A DNA stretch of 64,000 nt. It comes from Straminergon stramineum. Lineage: Eukaryota > Streptophyta > Bryopsida > Hypnales > Calliergonaceae. The notes below the pieces were generated by a model. That model ran no database searches, had not been told where the DNA came from, and saw only the letters and a program-made list of their open reading frames with translations. Positions within the stretch are counted from its first letter, which is position 1. Every line of letters begins with the position of its first letter. A program made the translations under genes and the position numbers. Of this stretch, positions 49,303 to 62,735 are shown in pieces. The DNA lies in contig OY987269.1 in assembly GCA_963920665.1 (NCBI GenBank), positions 23,252,501 to 23,316,500 of the forward strand. The letters run 5' to 3'.

Positions 49303-50180
49303 TTAACCCCTAAAATTCTTTCATGTTTAAAGGCCCAAAACTACTTCAAAATACTCGTCTCCAAAGCAGGGTCAAAATCTTCATTAATATTTGAAAGAAA
49401 TAAAACCCTTTGTTTCACTTGTCCAAGTACATTATTTCAAAATTTTAGAGAGAATATCTCCACGAATTGCAAGTTCAATGTGCCTAAACTTCAAAATGTA
49501 GGTATTTCTAACCCTTCCCAAAGGTGAAGTTTTGTTTTTCAACATTTTTAGAAAAACCATATAAGCCGTATAACTTGTGTTTTTTGGTCAATATGCTAGA
49601 AAATGGATTGAAAACATATGTAAGAAATTATAAACAAAAAAAACTTTCATGTAGTCTTTTTTTTAAAATTGTAAAGTGGAAGGTGCTATTGAATGAAAGA
49701 TAAACTAATATGCTAATAAATTTTGGAAGAATTCAAGAATTGGAAATCTCAATGGTGAGAATCTTCTAGTAAAATATGAATTTCCTTTATTTTTATTTTT
49801 ATCTGAAAATTTTCAAAATTGAGAGCAAAAGATGACTTACATGTTTTTTCTACCTTCATAGCCCAAAATATAAAATTCCTCATAACTTTTACCTCACTAT
49901 TTAGAATTAGAAGATGGTTCAAATGTCTTTGCATATGTATCAATCAATATAATACACAAAAAATAATTCATATTTTTTTTAAATATAATTTTTTGTTGCT
50001 TGCTTTGATATTGAAATCAAAAAAATCCTTCTAACTTTTGGAATATTTATTGGAATGACATGAAACAAAGCTTCACATGTAGATTACAATTTATGCAAAA
50101 ATTTTAAATTATGAATTCAATAGAGCCTAACCATGATCTCAAAAAGACTAAAGTGGTCTCCTTGGTCCTTTAGTGGTTAA
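49303..50180. mobile_element. Possible TTAA-flanked element, 870 bp, decayed
   Basis: TTAA at 49303-49306 is followed by CCCCTAAAATTC. TTAA at 50177-50180 is preceded by the inverse of CCACTAAAGGACC. Only the first eight or so bases agree between the ends, but the right end matches the CTAAAGGAC core of the 17433 element. Tentative. Confidence 0.35.
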
Positions 50181-53100
50181 AAAGAAAAAAATATGAGAAT
50201 TGGAAGAATCTATTTTATAACCATGGATTTGGATCTGTAGAAAATTCAATGTTTTTCAATTGAGGAAGTCAAAAAGTAATTTGAGGGAATCAATGGACAT
50301 CTCTAAGGTTTAATTAATTCTTGAAACAAAGGCCATAAAAACTTGGATTGGAATTTGGATTCAAAAACATATGAAAGTTAAAATTGTCTTCTTTGCATCC
50401 ATAGGGGCCAAATCTTTGGGATTTATGTATTGATGAAAATAGAGTTCAACATCAACTATGGGTCAACATACATCTCCAAAATCTTGCATCATGAGTTCAC
50501 AATTGCCAAGCCTTTGACACTAAGACTTCAATGTCAATTAAAGTCTAGAAACTTTTCATCCTATTGTAAGAGACCAAGATTATAATTATTTTCTTAAGCT
50601 TCATCTTACAAGTACCTATGAATCATGAATGTGATTTTTGTATTTATTTTTTAGAGATATGATTACATGTCTTCTATCACTTATAAGAATTTCACATTAT
50701 TTTGGAAAAATTTGAAATTACCATAAATTTTAAAAAGTGAAGCAATTCATATCAAATGTAATTGATATCTAAATTTTTTGAAAACCTTTCTAGGTCTTTA
50801 GTATAGTGTCAAACATCATGGTGAGTATTTTTTTTATTTTTTAATTACAAAATTATAAAATTAGCACTCCATGGCAACAAATTTGTTTTTCTAAATTTCT
50901 AGTCAATATTTTTTTTTAATTCATATTTCAAGTAAAATTTAAAATGAATAGCCAAAGAATTTCAATGAAAAATTGATTTCTAGTAGAAATCTTTCGCTTT
51001 CCTGGCTCTAATATCTACATGAAAATTCCTATTTCCAATATCTCTCGACTAGGATTGTTCTATTGAATATTGCGACAAAACATCTAACAAGATGTCCATC
51101 TAATATATTAGACACATGTCTAACACAACATTGATCACGAAATTTCCTTCAAAACAACTCTACTTTCAATCCAATAATAGGGTCCTGAAACCTTTTCGTC
51201 GAGCATCACAAGTAGCATGGAGAACAACAAGGCTCTAGTTTTTGTAGATAATTTTGAAAGACCAAGCTTGAAATTTGGAGAACACACTATTTATAGTGCT
51301 TTATAAATTTTACTAATTAATTTTTTTTTTTAAATTATTGTTTTCAAGCTCCCCAAATGCAATGTCTATTTGGTACAAAATCAATACTGAAGTATCTCTT
51401 ACAACAAATCTTTGATAGCACCTGTAATAGTCTAATTTCAATATTTCATACTACTAATAAGAACCTCTATTTCATATAATTAAAAATGAAAATAACAAGA
51501 CCTAAAGTGGAAAATACACTTGAGTTTCTATAATTAAGCTTTGAGTGTTATTTGTTTAGTAAGGAATTGATTTAGGATTCCTTTCAATGACCTTGGGGTG
51601 TACTAACATGTAAGCATAGAATCTATGAATCTATGAGTTTAGGAGTCTATATTATAGACTTTTCTATGGTTATAGGTGTCTACATTATATGTACTTATTA
51701 TAGACTCTTTTCATATTATAGTATGCCGATGTTATAGGTACATATGCTATAAATACCTTCAATAAGCTATAGGTACATACCTATAATTAGGTTCAAGGCT
51801 CCAACTCATGTCTTTGCACTCACACACTGGCATCATTGCAATGACCTTGGAAGTGCCAAAAATAATGAAAGATTTTCCCTAGTAGAAAATGAATACATTT
51901 TCCCTCTTGATGTAGAATATGTGCATTTGGATACGAGCATGTATAATTGATTTAATCAATAATTGATAAAAAAAAGTTCTAATTGATTTGAAATATTTTC
52001 ATAATCTCATAAAGTATTATTGCAAGCATTGTATAAAATTTGTACTTCTTTTGGATATTGTGGTGCAATTTTTATAAAATGTTATACTCTTATGCAAAAT
52101 GGAACAATTCTACATATGCTATCACTTTGACAATGCTTGAATCGTGAAAAGAAGGTCCAAATTACTTGTTAAGTTTAATATAGTATAAACATGTCAATTG
52201 TGATGGTCATTATGTATTTGCTTTTGTAATAAACGTTGTGAAAAATGTAGTAAAGTGTTTACACAAAATTGGGTTTGAAAAGGACATTCACTTATTTCAT
52301 CAATCACTTTCAAGGAAAGTTTACTAAAAATGTTTAAAGGGTTGAGTCCTTTCTACAAGGAAGCATCTATTTAGACTCTTTATCTTTGTGAATATTGATG
52401 GAATTAACAAAGGATGATAATCTTTGTGCAACAAAGTTTCTACCATATTCACCTTCACTTTAATAACAAGTTGAAGCTTACAATTTAACATTGTTAATTA
52501 ATGAAGATAGGACAATGTCTTTGATATACAATGTAATTGTATCAATTGTAGCTATACTAATACGTCCTATTAATGTGTATGACATTAAGAAAGTCCTTAA
52601 TCCAATCTTTATATAGATATACCCACAATAATTTGGGAGTAGGTTTTCAAGGTTTTAAAAGTGACCCAATGCAATGGTTACCTAGCTTTAGGATTAAGAT
52701 TTCCACATTATCTTTTTCAAACTTGATATATAGACAAGGTATGAGGAATGTGCAAGGTGTTTCACTACATAAAAGTCTATTGTTGTCAGTCCTTTTCAAA
52801 CTTTGTTTAGAAATTAGAAACTCTTTTTTTATAATTTTTTTTGTTAATAGTAAACCTCTTTTTTTTAACCTTGGAAGAATGTGGCTACCTATGACCAAGG
52901 GAATCACTAAAATACTCTAATTATTGAACCTATATGTGCATTCTTTGTTTGTATAATCAATAGTGAAATCATACATCAAACCTTTTAGATTTGCAATGTC
53001 TTTATAGGGTAAAGACCATTTGAATTTTGAGTTGCCAACTTTGCATTGGGACAAGAATTGGAGAAGACTCATTGCAACTAAGTTATAGAATACTCTAGTA

Positions 53101-55250
53101 GAATTAAGAATTAAGACCAATTACTTGTTGAAATACTAAGTACAAATTGAGGACGCTCTAAATCACTCAAGTTACATTCTTTCCACTTAGAGCTAATAGA
53201 AATATTCTTTATTGTTTTGTAATAATTTTCACAAAAATGAAATTTTTTTGGTAACATTACTTTTGCACCTTTTCTAGCAAAACAAACTATTGGGTCTTCT
53301 TGGTCTCATTTTACTTCAGAATAAGCGTACAATGCGTTTACAATGATTTATTCTATTAATGTCTGTAATATTAATTTGTCAAATTTACACTACAATATAT
53401 TTATCCCACAAAGGAACAAGGTCTTTTTTCATCGAAAAACACTCAAAATTGCCATTTCTTGATTTCCATTGCAAAGTGCAAAACTTTTCCTTTTTTTTTT
53501 GCATATCTAACCATATGATTTCACACTAAGCTAGTAAGAAATTTTGTGGAAGAAATTATAGATTGCAATATATTCACGTTTCAAGTGAAAAAAACATTTT
53601 TTCATACTCCTCACTTGACTAGATTTTTTGGCTTTGAAACTTCTTAACTCATAAATTTTGGACTATAGATTTTGAATTAAATTTTTTATTTGTTGAAGAA
53701 TTAATTTGAGAATTTGTGAAACAAAATTCAAAAACAAAAAAACTTAATTTTCATTTGTAAGAAATTGTTATATGTAAAGAAGTGTAAGATAAAAGTAAAA
53801 AATTAACCATGAATAGTTCTAAGATGGAATTGAAACACACTAATCCAAATAGTGAAATTATTTTAGTTAGTAAACTAAACCATGTGGAGCTTAATTTCTT
53901 TTAAATTGTGAAAATTGAGTTCGAAGATGAATCCTCTAAAGGTTTTTTTATGAAGTTGTTCAGATTACTTAGAAAACAAGACTCTCCATAGCTTTTTCAT
54001 CACCAATCCAAATAGAATACATTAAATCTTTCCAAATATATCAAAATTGTTTCTATAAGAAACAAAATGAAAGAATATTAAACATTTTGAGTTTTTGAGA
54101 AGTTTTTTATTTTATCTGACAAACTCCATTTTGGCCTTAAAGGAAGCAACCATTTCCAACCACTTCATCGGTTAGACCTCTTTGGAGGGTGACTTTCTTG
54201 AAGGGGAAATTTTTCTAGTGTGCAAAAATAGAGTTAAGAAGGTTTCCATAATTTTCCAAATTTTTATTTCACAAAACATAATTACTATGAATTTTTGAGC
54301 TGAAGATTCCGTTCCTTCCACTCTAGTAATGTAGACCTTGATGTTTCCCACAAGGACTGGTTGCAAAATCTACCCAAGAATTGGAAGTGTTGTAAAACAA
54401 TCACAATGTGCCACAACTACACAGGGAATTGTGCTATAATTAATCATTGTCATCTCTGCTTGTGCAAAAAGAGAGCAATCTATATTACCAAAAGGGGTTG
54501 GTGATCAAGAATGGATTGCCTCCCTTAGGTGATATAACTTTTCCTCATTGGCATCAATTGAAACAAAAATTACATTCCCCAAAAGCTAATGCATTTTTCT
54601 ATCTTTCAAAAAAAGTTTTAAAAAATCATGCAAAAAAATTCAAAACATAGGGAACTACCCAAACTTTCATTCATCCCTTGACACTTTGTCCTTTAGAAGT
54701 TAATTGATGCAAGTTGGAATGTACCTCTACTGCACTAGTATTAGCCATTTCTCTTTCCTATAGTGACTAATTTTGCAGCCTCACTAATAGGATAAATCAG
54801 TGAAGCCATTTCCTGTGGAGAAGAGCATTCTCATAATTTTAAAAATGACTACACCATGAAGGACTATACTGTACTGTACACAAATTTAAGACTAACACGG
54901 CCTGGTCATGGGTACCCTTCTCTGTAAGGCCCTTCAGACATGCTATTACGCTCAAATAAACAGTAAAAAAGTTGCTCTACTGCATCCTTCCATGTCTCTT
55001 GCTTTGGTCTGAAGCAACAAAATTGCTATTTCCAGACGTTGCGATGAAAAAAACAGAATTCTAATGTAGAGGATGTCAAATCATTTGCTCACTCTATCTT
55101 ACACCTGGAAAACCTTGCTCTTTCCCTTTACATGAGTGTGCTTGACAGCATTTGACCTATAGTACTGAGACCTCGAAACAAAATCATAATTTCTGTTTGA
55201 GAAGGCATGAATGGGAGATAATAACCAGGTGCCTTCGTCTTGAGAAAATT
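50181..55250. other. Gene-poor AT-rich DNA
   Basis: Short interrupted frames only. A 115-codon plus-strand frame at 52573-52920 is overlapped by an 86-codon antisense frame and has no recognisable domain. A lone right-type end, GTCCTTTAGAAG followed by TTAA, lies at about 54688-54703 without a partner. Composition rises from about 54900 towards the TatB-like gene. Confidence 0.45.
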
Positions 55251-55289
55251 GTGGATGCTCAGACGCTGTACCACAACTAGGTTGAATCT

Positions 55290-55468
55290 GCAACAGAGAA
55301 GCAATGAATATTAAAGCATTAGTAATTGTAACAGACTTGAACTCAGGAGATCAATTCCTGCTGATATCTACAAGATATGATAATTATGTGGAGGGGGATT
55401 AATTTGTTTCTTACCTGGATCAAAGACACGGAAAACGAATGTTGCATAATCCAGCAATCTTCGAAATA
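55290..55468 (-). other. Predicted 3' UTR with a spliced intron
   Basis: Downstream of the TatB-like stop codon, a strong donor (TTTGATCCAG|GTAAGAAAC, exon edge about 55424) and an acceptor (TGTTGCAG|ATTCAACC, about 55284-55290) sit on the same strand. The frame after the acceptor is open for 64 codons (55099-55293) but lies behind the stop. A 3' UTR intron is the simplest reading. Confidence 0.4.
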
Positions 55469-58400
55469 TTAGGTTTCTCTCTCCTCGAGAAACTTTTTGG
55501 ATTGGAAGGCGACTTTCCTCTCCACGATAGATGCGAACACAATATCAGCACCGCCCGAAATGGGCTCTGCATTCAACAGGACTCCAAAGATCAAGAGGAG
55601 CTTCTCAAAACATATGAATGGGTCAAAGACGTGAGCAAGCTTACACAAAAAAGAGCGTCATCATCATCGTCACGCTAGCGAACTACTGTTGGGCCAGCAC
55701 CTCAGAAGACAAGGTACAGTACCCAGCAACTTGTTACGGACATCCTATTGTGCCATTCCAATAATCTTACACGATATAGAAGACAATTGTAAATTGATTT
55801 TGCTATTTGATTCTTACACTAAGACTAATTTTGTACCTTTGAACATTATGGTACAATTACTTTGCCAAAATCTAGTTAAAATATGAGATATCTATTTTAC
55901 AAAGTTTGGTCATACGACATCTCACATTGAGTTCTTCAAAGGTTATATTTTGTTCCTTGATGGGGTTTCTTTTTAACATGAAAAATGTGGGTATGGATGC
56001 TTCCTACATCTCTATGCAATCAAATTTTAAAAATTCATCAATAGTTATTTTCAATCAAATCTCAAGTAAAACCATAAATATTAAATGAAAAAATTCACCA
56101 GAAATGAAGTTTTCTTTTTTTAAACTGAAATTCGGTATTTGGTATGCTTGATTGGGATTGCTTAAGAATTGAATGTTCGTTATGCAAGACGAAAAATGCC
56201 AATAAATGCCAATAGTATCTATATTAAGCAAAATTCTTTAAAATATCACAATAGGGTGTCCATAACATGGTTGCTGGGTACCGTACATGGAGTACCCTAT
56301 AAAGTAATACATAAATCTTAAAATATTCCTAAATATCCCATAACAAAGAGAATGTTTCGAGAATGTTATATAACAATTAAGAATATTTCGGATATACTCC
56401 CATAATCATTTCTGAATACCCTATATTATTCCTAATGATATTGTAAAAATTATGTTATTACAATCCAACCCCATATTTTTTTGCATATCAAATTAAGAAA
56501 ATCTGGAATTGACCTCCTGAGCGTCATCACACACTACTAGCACTTGAAATTGAGGAGCAGCACCAAACTATGCAAGAATCTAAGTTGCCGTGTACCAAAC
56601 TGTTCAACTGTGGAATACATTTGTTTTAACGGGTTTACGATTTAGAGAATTCGCAAAATACCTTGATTGGAAGGTAGAAGACCCGCCTCGACTGCAGAGA
56701 TAGGCAGCACCACAAGCTCTTGACCTGGAGCTATTCCAACGTGCCTATTTGAGTGCTTGGATTCTAGCGACCTTGGAATGGCGGAAGCAAGACCAACTTG
56801 CCCTCCAACCCGAGCAGCAACAGCTGACGCTGTTGAAGCACCAGTGCTCGTAGCTCCTGGTGGCTTATCTTGTTTGGAGGCAGCTTGCAAGGTTTGCATC
56901 TGCATGAAAATCTGAAAACAGAGCTCACATGATTTGCAGTGATTTTCAAAGGGTTATAGAATCAACGACATGCAATCCATCTTCCTTCTACATCTAATGT
57001 ACCATTATTTCAAAAGCACACCAACAGAGAAGTAAAACCTCGTTCACGTACAAATAAGAAGACATGTGGTCGCAGAAAACGACTGACCTGCGTTGGAGAA
57101 ACTTGACTAGACACGCCAGAAATGGCATGACTCACCGGTGTACGTTGGTTCAAATCAGGTGGGTTTTCAGTTTCTGCAAAATCAATCCACTTTAGATTGC
57201 CACAAGCTTGAAATCCTACACCTTGATTGGTGCAAAAATCTTTCTTATTTGTTACACCTCAGCTTGCTCAATGTCAAATTTCCAGTAGTCCAAATAAGAG
57301 AGCACGAAGATGTGACAATTACATGGCTCCTCTGTAACATTCTTGAGATAACAAGGTTTCAACGAGCCTCTTTTGAGGTTGATCGGACACTTGTTATCTC
57401 AAGTACATCCCTTAGTTTTCTAATAATGGATTATACTAAGCATGTTATCTCACCCCCAGTTGCACATGATCTTGGATCAAATTTTCATGAAGCCTATTGC
57501 TTTGACCAGTGCAGTCTAAAGTAGCCTAGACCCTGAAAGACTTCAAATGTCACCATTAAAGTAGAAACCTCATAACAAAGTCAGACCCAACCTCTGAACA
57601 CGTCAATAAAATATGGTCTTTTGAAGGTTTCACAGCTCTCAATAGATATGAAACCGTAAACATCTTCGGCTTACCTTTCTCTGATGATTGTGCAGGATTC
57701 GAAACAGTAGGAACAGTATTCTCCACTACATGACTCGTCAGGGGACCCGGATTCATTATAGAGATGCCGGTCCTCATCTCATGGCGAATAGCTTCCAGCT
57801 GTGCCATCGTCTCACGCAACTCCTTATGAACCTGTAACAAGCTTCTTCACACTCAGACCCTCCAATATGTGTAGGAAACACACAGGACAACAAAAGATCG
57901 AAAAATAGCATTAAAACCGCACAAAGCCATGTCCTCTTTTTTCCTTCAATATTATTATCCCATTCCACCTACACAATCTTCAATACTTCATACATTCTTG
58001 CACACGAGTCAAATCTCAGTAGTCCAACCCCTTCTCCAATATCCTTGATAATCATTTTCGTGCAAAAATTGCTTTGACAAGAAGTTACAGTTAAAGTCCA
58101 CGTTTCAAGAGTCACGTGCAAGTTCACCAAATTCAGTGTTGAAATAAATATCCTCAGAGAAGGAGGAGTTTAAGAGGTTCTCCATGAAACCCTAATTGTA
58201 CAGAGCCCTACAGGCGATGGCCTGTTCCGCTTTGATTTTGGCACCCAAGAACGCCAATTCAATGTGCTTCTCTAGGATTTCCATGAAACCCAAATCGCCA
58301 TAAACGCTTGCCCTGTTCTGCTTCTGATTTCCACTCAAGCCCTCCAATCCAGGGCTTTAATAGCGTACCAAGGAGAAAGAATATGATCAGGGACAAGGAG

Positions 58401-58728
58401 GACAAGCACGCACTGTGTTGATCTCGGATCGCTGCATAATAGGAGCGATGTGGCCGCGCGCGCTTTGAATGTAGCCCACCGCTTTCCCTGTCAATCTTCC
58501 TGCCGCTCTTCCGATGATCACAATATCCTTCGGCCCTGTATCAGCCCAATTGCCGTCGAAACATCACCAAGAAAGCCTCCAAAATGCACAGCACGCATTC
58601 GTGAATTGGAACCCTAAATGCAAAAATGGAACGAAAAACGAGAAAAAAAAGAAAGGAAACCCACCGAAGAGCGCCGCACTTGCGCCGAGAATGAGCGCCA
58701 CTTCGCCCCATGAGAAGCCAAACACCAT
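55469..58728 (-). CDS. TATB: Mitochondrial TatB-like twin-arginine translocase subunit
   Basis: Relative of the plant mitochondrial TatB protein, which works with mitochondrially encoded TatC in the inner membrane. Coding exons (minus): 58728-58665, 58535-58414, 57831-57675, 57173-57088, 56911-56662, 55566-55469; phases join to about 258 aa. Residues 1-25 (MVFGFSWGEVALILGASAAL) form the short N-terminal membrane helix, followed by the FGPK hinge and an amphipathic helix with GRAAGRLTGKAVGYIQ. Next come VHKELRETMAQLEAIRHEMR and ISIMNPGPLT, conserved in plant TatB-like proteins. The middle is low-complexity Ser/Ala/Gly. The last exon encodes a conserved tail, GGADIVFASIVERKVAF. The start is the ATG that puts WGE next to the N-terminus, as usual in TatA/B. 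The last exon was placed because it alone keeps the phase after 56662; it is less certain than the rest. Confidence 0.87.
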
Positions 58729-59657
58729 GACCGACGACGAGCTCCTCAACTCGTAAATAATGCGATTAAATCGACTTTCGACTGCACACCATCGCCACCA
58801 AGAAGCCGCCAACAAACCCTCTAAGGTTCCTAAACCTCAGCAATATTCTAAAGCTCTGAACATTTACGATCAAGGACAATGGAACCCTTCACATGCACAC
58901 ACATGGCTCTGACTCATCAAGAATCTCTTTGCGTGCGCGTGTGAATGAGGTTGGGCCTGATTGCACGGATGGATGAGATTTGAAGATTTAAAAAATGGGG
59001 TGAGTATACAGTATTGATGAGTTCCGCCGAAAATAGATAACAAACCTTTCGAAGTGTTGTGCTTAGTGCACAAGGAGACGCCAAAGGATCTTTTCTTCGC
59101 CGCTTCTGAGGAGAATGCAACTTTGGGTGCTCACTATCTTTGTTAGTTCACGGGTTCTTCTTTAGAGAGCTCACATCTCCTTTGCGAAGTGAGTTTTTCT
59201 TTGTGCAGCAATTCTGGTGTGAGTCTCTGTTGATGTTCTTTAGTTTTTTTAGTGATTGATCTACGCTCGCGAATGGCATTGATATGGTGATGGAGGATTT
59301 TGTGGTTTTGTACAGTGGGTGTCTAGTCGAGAGAGAGGGCTAGCTTGTAGGTGGCATTGGATAATGTTTCATGGCGTTTTTGTTGGAATGGTGAATATTG
59401 CGTGATCGGAGTAATTTCAGTTCTAATAGGAGTGTTGGGTTTTGCCTTAGAGATTGGCTGCAGGTGACGAATTGAATTGAGGAGAGGGAGTGGTTCAGGA
59501 TGGGGCGTGCGAGGGGGAAGTCAAGATACTAGGGGAGCACGTGAGGGTACGAAATTGTGACCATTACTTCTTTTGAGATCGTGCTTTCTTGCTTGCGGCG
59601 TTCTGAATTCCTTTAATGTTTTGAGGATTACGAGAGTGTTGGGATTGAAGCTTACTT
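58729..59657. promoter_or_regulatory. Shared divergent promoter region
   Basis: The TatB-like gene (minus, start 58728) and the BAC1-type carrier (plus, start 59658 or 59688) diverge from this 929-bp interval, which must hold both promoters and 5' UTRs. A run of T-rich and GAGTC/CTC words is visible, but no core element can be named. Short frames on the minus strand at 58870-59120 are not supported as genes. Confidence 0.55.
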
Positions 59658-62600
59658 ATGCCAGTTGAATGGACAGATTCTAGGATTATGGACACTACCA
59701 AAGACTATATCGCCGGCCTCGCGGCCGGTGTCGCTACCGTTTTTATTGGGCATCCCTTTGATACCATAAAGGTAAGCACAAGGCTGAGAAGTTTGAGAGA
59801 TTTGCCTTTAGTACCGTAACCAACATTGATCGAGCCCTGGACAATATATTTGAACAGCACTTGTTTCTTGTGGGAACTTTTGTTTATCACTGGTTGATGA
59901 TTGTTTCAATCTATGTGTGACCCGTTGTGCTGTTTGTGCATTGAATCCTTGTAGTTATTAGTTGGCTTTTGTTGTTGGTTTTGCATCTGACAAGGCAGTA
60001 ATTGGTATTGCAGGTGAAGCTACAAACACAGAATACAGATGCTCACAGCCAGAGGTATCGGAATGCGATGCAGTGTACTTCTCATATTCTGAAGACCGAA
60101 GGGGTACGCATTTTGAGTTCGTTTCTTTTTATTATTTCTATTACTAGTAGTGTGATGGGATGGGATTTAGGGTTTTAGAAGTATTGAAGCCGTTTTCTGT
60201 TTCATTATATTTCTCTTGCAGCTGTTTGTGTGATGCTTGATTCGGAAGGAATCGGGTTCAGTGGCGTTGAGTGAATAGTGGTCTATTAGCTTGTACTCTG
60301 ACATAGCAGACTGAAGATCTGATGTGTGTACTTTTGTCATCAGCCCAAGGGACTCTACAGAGGAGCTACATCATCGTTTGTGGGCGTTTCTCTGGAAAGT
60401 TCGGTTCTATTTGGAGCTTATTCACAAATCAAAGCTAGCTTGCAGGTACAAGAGCGATTCAGTATAGATCTAACAATGATTAGGAGAGTTGATGGATGCT
60501 TTTGTATGAGAGGATGATGCAAGATTGCTAGCAGGAGGTATCACTAGTAGACTACCCCCGAGAGTTTTACTAGAAAACCTAGCTTCATTAAACCCTGCCA
60601 ATTGTAACTGTATTTAAGGCAGAACATTTCTAACAAAACTCTTGCGTTTTGTAACGCAACTAGTTTCCCTAGCATATCTCTTAGGGTGGGTTTTCCACTA
60701 GCGAATTTGAATGCTTAACCCTTTAAGGACGAAATTGCATGGTTATAAATGACCATTGTTGCTGATCATATTGTGGAAACTGTATTTTAAATGGGGAAAT
60801 TTGTGTCGTGTGATTGATTGAAAACATTGCATTTTTTGGTTTCAAAAAGATAATTATTTGAACAACTGAAATCCCTATATAAACTCTTCAATACTGCTAG
60901 AAAAACATGAGGCCAATTATGAGACTCTTCTTCCTTAAAGAGTTGAGAATGCTTTACGCAAACCCCGTGTAGTTGCGTCGTATGAAGTCAGTAGCTTTTC
61001 AAGTATTTCCGAATCAAGTTTGATCATAGGTGAGGCCATGTGCAGCAGATGCTCGTAGTAGCTTGAGATAATATGTGCGGCTTGGAACGCAGGCCTGATG
61101 ATGCGGTGGCATGGATGGCATTGTTTATGTTTGCTGAAAGGGCGATGAACTGCTGAACGGGAAGCCTCCACTGCACGTCGTTCTTGCTGCAGCAGGTCTC
61201 GCTGGAGCTGGTGTGGGTTTCATTTTATGCCCCACCGAACTGGTCAAGGTGAACCTCTCCCTGCTTTGTACTTCACCTTGTAGTATAATGCTTGCGCAAG
61301 TTTCTCCTCATAACATTCTTGGGGAGCTGCCTGAACACCCTTGGAATTAATGAATATTGAGCCAAGAAATAGTATCTGGATTCCTGTTGTGAACAATCTT
61401 GAACTCATGTTCTGTTGGCAAAGGGCATGTGTGGCTCATGTTAGATCTTTTCTTATCCTTTCAATTAGTCCTTAGTCGTCATGTTTGTGTGGGGGCTCAT
61501 CTGACATTGATGTCATGCCTTGCAAATGAATGGAATAAATTGTTCAAAGGTGGGTCAGTTCTTCAATACTTGTGTTCTTCCGATTCTTTCTGTGCTTTAG
61601 TGGAAAGGGTGTAAATTGTAAACTACTCTAGAATGCTATGTGTCACAACTTTTGTGACACTTGCTCGTGGTTTTGCTGCTATGATTAGTAATGCTGAGAG
61701 CGTGGTATGTACAGTGTCGACTTCAAGTACAGGCGAAAGACTCGGTGCAAGCTGTCGGGCAAACTTACTATGCTGGACCGCTAGATTGCGTTCGTAAAAT
61801 CCTGAAAAATGAAGGAGTGCGTTCCTTAACTTCAGTGCTTCTTGGAGGTTTAATTACCTGTATCCATGTTGTTCTGGCATTTTTTCCTAGATAAACTTCT
61901 GTGACATTAATACCTCCTGATTGCGGATTCATTTTTGATCAGATTAATGGACTGTTTCGAGGAGGAACAGCCACAGTGATGCGAGAGACGTGTGGCAATA
62001 TGCTGTTTTTTACCACCTACGAGACCACACGTTACCACTTGCTCACGTCCTTTGGCCTTGATCCAAATCGTACTAAAACATTGCTAACAGATGAGGCTGC
62101 CTCCACTCAGTCAATGGTGGCCAACACATTATTGGAGACAGGAATTGGCATCATCACTGGTGGATTAGCAGGTGTTGCGGTGAGTGCACATGGATCACAG
62201 CTTAATCTCTCTTAGCTTGATAAATTCCACTCTTAATCTGTATAAAGCAGCTGCAGGTGATGATCATAGAACAACGTTTCTTCCTTGACTGATTTGCTAT
62301 TATGTACGATCTCTCCTTTTATCCTCTTTTCTGCCTATTTTTCTCGCTAAGTGTTTCAGAAAATATGAACTGTAATCTCACAAGCAGTTGTTGGATTGCT
62401 CTACAGTTTTGGTCAGGAGTCTTACCGTTTGATGTGGCAAAGACAAGAATACAAACAGCTAGGAATTTGAGCACCAGTCGGAATCCTCTGTACCACCTGC
62501 AACTGGTACGTTGCAACTATTTTATTAACCATTCTCTGATTGTTTTTCGCATACTCTTTCTGTCATGGGCATCCAGTAGTTCTAAGTTCCTTTTGATTGC

Positions 62601-62735
62601 TCTATGCAGATTTACAAGCAGGCTGGCATCCGAGGTTTGTATGCAGGAATAGGCCCGACTCTGACTCGGGCTTTTCCAGCCAATGCTGCAGCAATTGTTG
62701 CTTGGGAATTGACCGCTCGTGTCCTTCACGTGTGA
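59658..62735 (+). CDS. BAC1: Mitochondrial basic amino acid carrier, BAC1-type
   Basis: SLC25-family inner-membrane carrier; Arabidopsis BAC1 exchanges arginine, ornithine and lysine. Coding exons: 59658-59771, 60014-60103, 60344-60445, 61141-61248, 61715-61816, 61943-62179, 62407-62505, 62610-62735; all junctions are phase 0, about 325 aa. Starting at the second ATG (59688) gives 315 aa, closer to the family. Three carrier repeats are visible, each with its Px[DE]xx[KR] motif: HPFDTIK, CPTELVK and LPFDVAK. Family blocks include GLYRGATSSFVGVSLESS, GLFRGGTATVMRETCGN, WSGVLPFDVAKTRIQT and GPTLTRAFPANAAAIVAWE. The acceptor of exon 4 (GCTGAAAG|GGC) has a weak pyrimidine tract but keeps the frame. 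Intron 3 carries a TTAA-type element. Confidence 0.93.
60715..60946. mobile_element. TTAA-type element in BAC1 intron 3
   Basis: TTAA at 60715-60718 is followed by CCCTTTAAGGACGAAATTGC. The inverse of the right end (TCAACTCTTTAAGGAAG, 60930-60946) matches TTAACCCTTTAAGGACG at 14 of 17 positions, with the right target site decayed to TTGA. The element is about 224 bp. It shares the CCC-T-TAAGGAC end type with the one at 17433. Non-coding. Confidence 0.5.

Noticed and set aside
54688..54703. Lone GTCCTTTAGAAG-TTAA end
   Set aside because: It resembles a right end of the TTAA group, but no left end was found within a few kilobases.
55099..55293. 64-codon frame as the last exon of the TatB-like protein
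   Set aside because: Joining it directly to the exon ending at 56662 gives an immediate stop; the exon at 55566-55469 keeps the phase and the conserved tail.
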